32,761 bases of DNA from Bacteroidota bacterium (GTDB lineage Bacteria > Bacteroidota > Bacteroidia > Bacteroidales > F082): NCBI GenBank assembly GCA_003232915.1, contig QIKE01000042.1:1-32761 (forward strand), given 5' to 3'. Positions 27,371-32,761 of the stretch are shown here, piece after piece. A program made the translations under genes and the position numbers. Under the pieces are notes generated by a model. It saw only the letters and a list, made by a program, of their open reading frames with translations, did not search any database and had not been told where the DNA came from. Numbering within the stretch: position 1 is the stretch's first letter; each line of letters starts with the position of its first letter.

Positions 27371-28710
27371 CTTACGACGAAAGATTAAAAAATGTTTCGG
27401 TGCTTGGTTCAGCCGGTAAGATGGGAAGCGGCATTTTGTTGCTCACTGCCGTTGAAATGGCCGACCGTGCCTTGCTGCCCGAAAACAAAGGAAAAGTCTT
27501 TGTTCTGAACGCCATTGACGTATCGGACGAAGGACTGGCGGGTCTTATGAACTACCTTAGGGTTCAAGTTCGGAAAATTGCCGAGAAAAAAATGGTATGG
27601 CTTCGTAAAATGTATGCTTACCGTGAAGATCTTATTGAGAATTTCGATATCATTGACGAATACATCTTTGACGTGATGAACATTGTGCGGCCAACCGTCG
27701 CTATGGAAACCGCTTATAAATCGAATTTGGTGTTTGAAGCTGTAAACGAAAGTCGTGCACTGAAAGTAAAACTGCTTTCGCAAATCAAACAAAACAATAC
27801 TAATGATGTTTGGTTTTTTACCAATACTTCCTCGGTGCCTATCCATATTATTGATGAAGAAGCCGGTTTGGATGGCAAAGTTATTGGATTTCACTTTTAC
27901 AATCCTCCTGCCATTCAACGGCTTGTGGAACTTATCCGTACCCACAACACCAAAGACGAAGTAGTGGAATTTGCACACCAATATGCTAAAAATTTGAGAA
28001 AAATAATCGTTCCTTCCAATGATTTTGCAGGTTTTATTGGCAACGGACATTTTATGCGCGACGGACTACACGGCATAAAAGAGGCACAAATACTCGCCGA
28101 AGATAAAGATATGCCACTCTATAAGGCCATTTATATGATTAATAAAATCACTCAAGATTTTCTCATTCGGCCAATGGGAATTTTTCAATTGATGGATTAT
28201 GTGGGTATTGATGTAATGCAGTTTATTTTGAATGTAATGAACCCATTTGTGGAAAACGAAGACCTGCATAGCGACCTGTTAGACAAAATGTTGAAACAGG
28301 GTGCAAAAGGCGGACAGTTTTCAAACGGTGCACAAAGAAACGGTTTTCTTAAATACAAAGGCGGAAAACCATTGGCTATATGGGATATACATAAACAATA
28401 TTATGTTGATATTGACACCTTTAAAGGTGAATGTGATGAAATGCTCGGCGAGCTTCCCGTTTCGGCAGTAGCTTGGAAAAGCACCTTGCGAATGAAAAAT
28501 AAAGAAGAAGTATTTACCAAATTTTTCAGCGATCTTAAAGAATTGAGTACACTTGGTTCGGAAATAGCCGTGCGTTACGGAAAACGCTCCAAAACATTTG
28601 CCGAAAAACTCGTTTCCGATAAAGTGGCTAACAATCACGACGACGTAAATACTGTAATGCTTACCGGTTTTTATCATGCTTATGGCCCTGTAAACAACTA
28701 TTTTGATTAA
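27367..28710 (+). CDS. 3-hydroxyacyl-CoA dehydrogenase
   Basis: 447 aa. Rossmann motif VLGSAGKMGSGI near the N-terminus. The catalytic pair lies in GFHFYNPPAIQRLVELIRT (His and Glu placed as in the HAD family), and FAGFIGNGHFMRDG plus RPMGIFQLMDYVGIDV mark the C-terminal domain. It is longer than the roughly 280-aa short dehydrogenases because of an insertion after the first strand and an extended C-terminus. It oxidises 3-hydroxyacyl-CoA with NAD, or the reverse. It sits between the crotonase and thiolase genes. Its ATG overlaps the stop of the small upstream frame. Confidence 0.9.
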   Translation: MTYDERLKNVSVLGSAGKMGSGILLLTAVEMADRALLPENKGKVFVLNAIDVSDEGLAGLMNYLRVQVRKIAEKKMVWLRKMYAYREDLIENFDIIDEYIFDVMNIVRPTVAMETAYKSNLVFEAVNESRALKVKLLSQIKQNNTNDVWFFTNTSSVPIHIIDEEAGLDGKVIGFHFYNPPAIQRLVELIRTHNTKDEVVEFAHQYAKNLRKIIVPSNDFAGFIGNGHFMRDGLHGIKEAQILAEDKDMPLYKAIYMINKITQDFLIRPMGIFQLMDYVGIDVMQFILNVMNPFVENEDLHSDLLDKMLKQGAKGGQFSNGAQRNGFLKYKGGKPLAIWDIHKQYYVDIDTFKGECDEMLGELPVSAVAWKSTLRMKNKEEVFTKFFSDLKELSTLGSEIAVRYGKRSKTFAEKLVSDKVANNHDDVNTVMLTGFYHAYGPVNNYFD

Positions 28711-28773
28711 AAAATTTAATGCTATAAAACATCCATGACGAATAAATTTGACACACAATTGAATATGATTATA

Positions 28774-28818
28774 GAGCTCTGTTAGGGGCTAAATTTTACA
28801 ACCCCATACATCACAGGG
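28774..28818 (+). repeat. Possible dispersed Bacteroidetes repeat motif
   Basis: gagctctgttaggggctaa followed by attttacaaccccatacatcaca resembles, from memory, a repetitive non-coding motif of Bacteroidetes genomes (agc..tgtaggagcgaaat..ataaccccgtatg). It is in the 223-bp gap between the dehydrogenase and thiolase genes. A single degenerate copy is seen here, so this is tentative. Confidence 0.3.
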
Positions 28819-28933
28819 AATAATAAAAAAGAGAATAAGTTTTAGCGTGGTTTTCGATGACGTAGCCGAAAATGATGACAAAACATAAAATAGTAATAAT
28901 CAATGATATGTAAAATTATAAACAGATGAACAT

Positions 28934-30181
28934 ATGAAAAAATTAAGAAGAAAAGTATATATGACAGCCGGTTACAATACCATTTCGTTGGGTACCGGAC
29001 GAAGAGAATTTAACCCGAAAAAACCCCGTCCTGGAATCGAACATTATATTAGAGAAGCCGGACAAGGTGTGCTGAAACAAATTGGGGGAGCCACAAATGT
29101 TGACGAATCGGTAATTGGAAACTTTATGGCAGGCCGCTTTAACAAACAGGGACATATTGATGGTTTTGTGCCGATGATTGACAAAGGTTTGTCAATGAAA
29201 CCGGCTGTCCGTGTTGAAGGCGCTTGTGCTTCGGGCGGTCTCTCTTTGATTACCGGAATAAATCATATCCTTGCAGAAACTTCCGATGTTGTTCTGTCGC
29301 TAGGAGTTGAAGTTCAAAATACTGTTAAAGCTATTTACGGGGCTGATATTCTTGCTATGGCAGGCTGGTTTCAGAAAAGAAAAACCGGACATGCTTATTT
29401 TTTCCCTGGACAATTTAGCGATAGAGCAGGAGCTTATTACGAAAAATACGGATATAATCGTTCGCGTAAAGGAATGGCTCGCTGGTATGCCAATGCGATA
29501 GAAAACGCACGCCTTGACCCGACAGCACAAGAAAATCATAACACCAACCCCGATCCTTACGGAACAGCACTGAAAATGCAACCCAATGGAAGAGCTTTTG
29601 TTGACAACCTGACGGTACTCGACTGCTCAAAGGTTTCCGACGGAGCTTCGGGTATTGCCATCTGCTCCGAAGAAGGCTTGAAACGTTCTGGCGTTGACAA
29701 AAAAGATGCCGTAGAAGTGATTGGTTTCGGCCATGCGGTGCGTGATATCACTAACGACCCCACCGATTTAACCGAACTCGAAACTATAAAATATTCTGCT
29801 CATCATGCTTTGGAAAATGCAGGTATTACCATTGATCAAGTGGGTACTATCGAAACTCACGACTGTTTCTCCATTGCCGGTATTTTGGCTGTTGAAGCAC
29901 TCGGCCTGGCTACCAAAGGCAAAGGTGCCGACTTTGTGGCCCACGGAAAAACAAACCGCAATAGTGAAATCCCTTTCAACACCACCGGCGGACTTATTGG
30001 TTGGGGACACCCCACCGGTGCAACAGGTGTACACCAGGGAGTTACTATTTGGCAGCAGCTGACAGGTAGAGCCGGTAACGCACAGATAAAAATTAGCGAC
30101 AACCGTCCTTACGGACTTACTATCAACATGGGTGGCGACGACGTTACAGTTACCTCAATCGTTTTCAAAAGGGGAGAATAA
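28934..30181 (+). CDS. Thiolase-family acetyl-CoA acetyltransferase
   Basis: 415 aa. Nucleophile C98 in VEGACASGGLSL; a second conserved segment, IETHDCFSIAGILAVEALGL; and GHP motif at H359 in GGLIGWGHPTGATG. These features place it in the thiolase/SCP-x-like branch, which has HDCF rather than the usual NEAFA of classical thiolases. It likely condenses or cleaves acetoacetyl-CoA or a related beta-ketoacyl-CoA. It is the third gene of the crotonase-dehydrogenase cluster, after a 223-bp gap. The start at 28934 gives the N-terminus MKKLRRKVYMTAGYNT that I expect for this family. Confidence 0.88.
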   Translation: MKKLRRKVYMTAGYNTISLGTGRREFNPKKPRPGIEHYIREAGQGVLKQIGGATNVDESVIGNFMAGRFNKQGHIDGFVPMIDKGLSMKPAVRVEGACASGGLSLITGINHILAETSDVVLSLGVEVQNTVKAIYGADILAMAGWFQKRKTGHAYFFPGQFSDRAGAYYEKYGYNRSRKGMARWYANAIENARLDPTAQENHNTNPDPYGTALKMQPNGRAFVDNLTVLDCSKVSDGASGIAICSEEGLKRSGVDKKDAVEVIGFGHAVRDITNDPTDLTELETIKYSAHHALENAGITIDQVGTIETHDCFSIAGILAVEALGLATKGKGADFVAHGKTNRNSEIPFNTTGGLIGWGHPTGATGVHQGVTIWQQLTGRAGNAQIKISDNRPYGLTINMGGDDVTVTSIVFKRGE

Positions 30182-30254
30182 TCGTTTTCTGTTGATTACT
30201 TTTATTAGTAAACCATGGATTTATATAATAGTCGCCATTTTTAACTATGCAGCC

Positions 30255-30385
30255 GAAATGACATAGTTAACATATTGAATATTATAGTATTAATATTTTT
30301 TAACCAAATAATAACAAAGCGTTACCTTCAGTATATCAATAAAATAAGATTTTATTATGAAAAATATTTGAATATCTACTAAATC
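30255..30385 (+). repeat. Possible third copy of the IS1380-like left arm
   Basis: gaaatga, then attatagtattaa (30281), tcaataa (30336) and atttgaatatc occur in the same order as in the copies at 12121 and 16535. The gap between the second and third blocks is 55 bp, against 49 bp in both others. No transposase sequence follows. The rest of the 383-bp intergenic stretch 30182-30564 shows nothing I can name. Confidence 0.35.
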
Positions 30386-30564
30386 CATTTTATATTATCA
30401 TGTTGATGTTTAGCATTATAGACCGGCTATAAAGTTATAATTAAATACTATTTTAATATCACTAATTGGTGTTCGACATTCAAAAAGGTAGAAAAGCTCA
30501 AAAGGCCATTATAGGGGTCAACCAAAGCCATCTTCCAAGAAGGCGGATTATTTACTTCCGAAAC

Positions 30565-31071
30565 TTATATATTAGCAACTGTCCAATATATAACGCATAG
30601 TATAAAGCCTTCAACCACAATAGAAACAATCATCATGGGAAGGGCAATTTTTCTTGAGCTATAATATTTTCGTAAAAGAAAAGCGCCGATAGGTAAAGAA
30701 ATTAATACAGGAGTAAGAAGGATAATTCCCCACATTCCGTAAAAGCGTCTAATTTTCACCAACGATTTATTCCAATGGGTAAATTTCCGGCGATACAATC
30801 GTTTTTGTTTTCGTTTTTTCCCCCATGCTCTAAACCCGTTTAATATTTTATCGTGAATCAAATTGTTGACAACAGGCATCAGATGCACAGAATACAAGAG
30901 CAGCAAAGTGCTAATATTATAATAGATTAGAAAGGCAAAAGTACCACCAATTATCAGTGAAAAATATGTATGCCAAAAATTAAGTTCAATTGCCAGCCCA
31001 TAAATAGGTGCGTAAAAGTACTTAATCATTGCCAAGAAAAAAACCTGGATCATTTTTAAAAACAGCGACAT
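30565..31071 (-). CDS. Small multi-pass membrane protein of unknown function
   Basis: 168 aa. About four hydrophobic segments (residues about 8-30, 32-60, 112-133, 143-166) flank a strongly basic loop (AWGKKRKQKRLYRRKFTHW) that should be cytoplasmic. A motif FYGMWGIILLTPVLISLPIGAFL precedes the last segment. It loosely recalls small-exporter/SNARE-associated type membrane proteins, but I do not recognise a family. It has its own -7 box and no operon partner. Confidence 0.75.
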   Translation of the reverse strand: MSLFLKMIQVFFLAMIKYFYAPIYGLAIELNFWHTYFSLIIGGTFAFLIYYNISTLLLLYSVHLMPVVNNLIHDKILNGFRAWGKKRKQKRLYRRKFTHWNKSLVKIRRFYGMWGIILLTPVLISLPIGAFLLRKYYSSRKIALPMMIVSIVVEGFILCVIYWTVANI

Positions 31072-31088
31072 ATACTTTCGTTAGACTG

Positions 31089-31096
31089 CAAAGGTA
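31089..31096 (-). promoter_or_regulatory. -7 box for the small membrane protein
   Basis: The minus strand reads TACCTTTG (TAnnTTTG), 17 bp upstream of ATG 31071. A weak TTTTC is near the -33 position. Confidence 0.55.
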
Positions 31097-31159
31097 AAAG
31101 ATTATGATTATTATTAGCGAAAAGAAACAGGCAAACATATAATATTTCTTTTTCATTCG

Positions 31160-32570
31160 CTACATCACAAAACGCCAGAAAAATTTTGCCTGTATGGTGG
31201 TATATTCTTTTATAAAAAGCAGGTTCTGAGTATTGTAACCTTGATTAACTACAAAATAGAAGTTAGTTCCCTGTGTAGGAATCCAATTAATTCTAAAGTT
31301 AAGTAATCTTTCCTTGTCTTCTTTATTCCATTGTCCGAACAATGAACTGAACAAGTCCGGAGTTACGGCAAAATCGGCACGTCCACCAATTTCGTGAACA
31401 ACGAAATCGCCTTCGGGCAAATTTATTTTATGTCGAGTATATTGAGTACTGAATTTAATATGGCGGTTTAGCTGCCAAGCCAGTTGGTCTTTATAAATAG
31501 TTTGCATTCCGTTGTAAAATCTACCCCAATTTACGAAAGCCGAACCGTAAACTTGTCGTCCTTTGAAAGTTTTAAATTGTAATTCATAATCGGTAAACCA
31601 GTATTTACCAACAGAAATAATTACATTATCGTGCATTTCAAAATTTTTAGTCAGGTTTTCGGCCTTGCGTTGAATATTAAATTCAAATTGTTCACCGCTT
31701 TTTGTTTTGAAACCAAGGGGCTGAATTCTGACCACAACGACTGCAATTGATTTGTTATGTCGTCAATATAATAATAAAATCGAAAGATTTAATAATAAAT
31801 TGATTAATAAATCCGACTTTTTTAATCCGTGGTTTTATCCTAAAATCGACATTAAACATTTGGTAATGTCTTCGTCGCATAAATCCCACTTCGGGATTAA
31901 AATCTTCGTAGGCACGATTCCAAATAGCAGAACAATCAATGAAATCGTTAGGATAACCGAAAAATTAACGGCTGGCAAGTCCATATTTTTTTTCTTTGTT
32001 GGAAGTATAATTTTGTGAAACCGCACCATCGAAAGAAATATTTTTGTCTCCTCTGAAATGCGAATTGAAATATGTGCAATCGGTACCATACACTATGTTT
32101 TGTTGTTTGGGTTGCATTTTACTTACCATAATAATTCCAACACTTGATTCTTTAAAAATATCTTGTTTCCAGCGAATTACAGAATAGTTAATGGATGTAA
32201 TACTATCTTTGGATGCTGTTTGTAAGCTCATAGCTCCTATTATTTGTATTTTTTTCTGTAGCCATCATTCGTATTCCACCGTAAATTGGGCCAATACTAC
32301 GATCGGGAGACAGACCGATACTCGCGAATAAAAAGGTTGCATACTTTAACCCAGACCGAAATTGAAATAGTTTTTTCCTTCGAGAAAAAATTCACGTTTT
32401 TCGGGGTAATACAGCGAAAACCGAGTAAAATTTACCTGCATTCTGTCCGACTCAACTTGTGCGAAATCAGTGTTTACCGTAAGGTTTAACTTTAAAGTAG
32501 GCGTAATAAGAAAATTCACATCACCCCCTACATTACCGGGATAGAAGCCGGCAAACACAAATAAATTTAG
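31160..32570 (-). pseudogene. DUF5916 outer-membrane protein, degenerate and 5'-truncated
   Basis: Minus-strand pieces in order. 32558-32346: GDVNFLITPTLKLNLTVNTDFAQVESD and TRFSLYYPEKREFFLEGKNYF. 32231-31965: VIRWKQDIFKESSVGIIM and NIVYGTDCTYFNS. Then, after a shift, NDFIDCSAIWNRAYEDFNPEVGFMRRRHYQMFN. 31735-31160: a beta-barrel-like C-terminus with a terminal aromatic residue run (AKFFWRFVM). The DFAQVE / TRFSLFFPEKRxFFLEG signature and DFNPEVGF are typical of DUF5916 proteins, which usually carry an N-terminal CBM9-like domain. That domain is absent: the relic ends near 32570, next to REP-like palindromes. Several frameshifts and stops are needed. Confidence 0.82.
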
Positions 32571-32618
32571 ATTTGCTTAGGCCAAAACGACTTATAAATA
32601 GAAGCAATATTAATTCTA

Positions 32619-32730
32619 CCCCGCTACCGCACGATTGTATCGTGTGGTAAAAAAATATATTAAAGCCCCGCTACCGCAAGTTTGTAACTTGTGGTAATAA
32701 CCCGCTACCGCACGATTGCATCGTATGGTT
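32619..32730 (+). repeat. Three REP-like palindromes
   Basis: Three copies of CCCGCTACCGCAnnnTTGnannnTGTGGTA at 32619-32650, 32666-32697 and 32701-32730. Copy 1 folds taccgcacgat / atcgtgtggta with loop tgt; copy 2 folds taccgcaagtt / aacttgtggta with loop tgt (11-bp stems). Copy 3 has compensating and one non-compensating change. The constant CCCGCTACCGC head and variable but paired stem tips are what is expected of REP elements mobilised by REP-associated tyrosine transposases (RAYT). No RAYT gene is in the window. Confidence 0.85.
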
Positions 32731-32761
32731 TATATACCAACAAAGGAGTAATTTTATTACT

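Noticed and set aside
27409-28050. 213-aa minus-strand ORF.
   Set aside because: Antisense shadow of the 3-hydroxyacyl-CoA dehydrogenase gene.
32619-32730. CRISPR-like repeat-spacer structure of the three palindromes.
   Set aside because: Only three copies, irregular spacing of about 47 and 35 bp, and stem variation that keeps pairing; this fits REP elements instead.

Overview
The window looks like the chromosome of an AT-rich member of Bacteroidetes (Bacteroidota), probably Bacteroidales/Marinilabiliales-like. The evidence is a secreted protein with a type IX secretion (T9SS) C-terminal sorting domain, long single-chain PurL, DUF4837 and DUF5916 family proteins, a secreted LRR protein with a Bacteroidetes-type N-terminal domain, and several promoters of the Bacteroidetes form TTTG-(19..21)-TAnnTTTG. 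There is no rRNA, CRISPR array, prophage or recognisable defence system.

Layout. (1) 1-3500 is a gene graveyard. It starts with an 8-bp tandem repeat and a long structured intergenic element. Next come a two-component pair in which the response regulator is broken only by two in-frame TAG codons and the kinase is broken many times, an N-terminal scrap of an IS1380-family transposase, and a truncated, frameshifted indolepyruvate:ferredoxin oxidoreductase alpha subunit (iorA) on the minus strand. (2) 3580-11760 is intact: a T9SS-secreted repeat protein diverging from purL, then a large orphan TPR-TM-PAS-PAS histidine kinase convergent with purL. (3) 11760-13500 is non-coding apart from the best-preserved IS1380 transposase relic. 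(4) 13500-16160 is a minus-strand era-der-hslR operon (two ribosome-assembly GTPases and an S4 RNA-binding protein). It diverges from an initiator tRNA-fMet that has a clear promoter and terminator. (5) 16500-24430 has another IS1380 left-end relic, then plus-strand genes: tatA, a P-loop nucleotide kinase-like protein, an MltD-like lytic transglycosylase with three LysM domains, a DUF4837 lipoprotein, an unknown secreted protein, and an 886-aa secreted LRR protein overlapping it. (6) 24530-30180 holds cysS (minus) diverging from a crotonase / 3-hydroxyacyl-CoA dehydrogenase / thiolase cluster, with a frameshifted antitoxin-like remnant lodged between the first two genes. (7) 30180-32761 holds a possible further IS left end, a small membrane protein, a decayed DUF5916 outer-membrane protein gene, and three REP-like palindromes at the edge.

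How the genes work together. Most intact genes are housekeeping: purine synthesis, ribosome assembly, translation initiation, cysteinyl-tRNA charging, protein export and cell-wall turnover. The fatty-acyl-CoA trio could carry out the acetoacetyl-CoA to crotonyl-CoA steps of beta-oxidation or its reversal. The accessory signal is mostly decay: at least three and perhaps four relics of IS1380-like elements, and five broken gene loci (response regulator, kinase, iorA, antitoxin, DUF5916) besides the transposases. I do not see a convincing new biological system. The best leads are the modular LRR protein with its overlapping partner, the structured element at 147-281, and the multi-copy IS relics.
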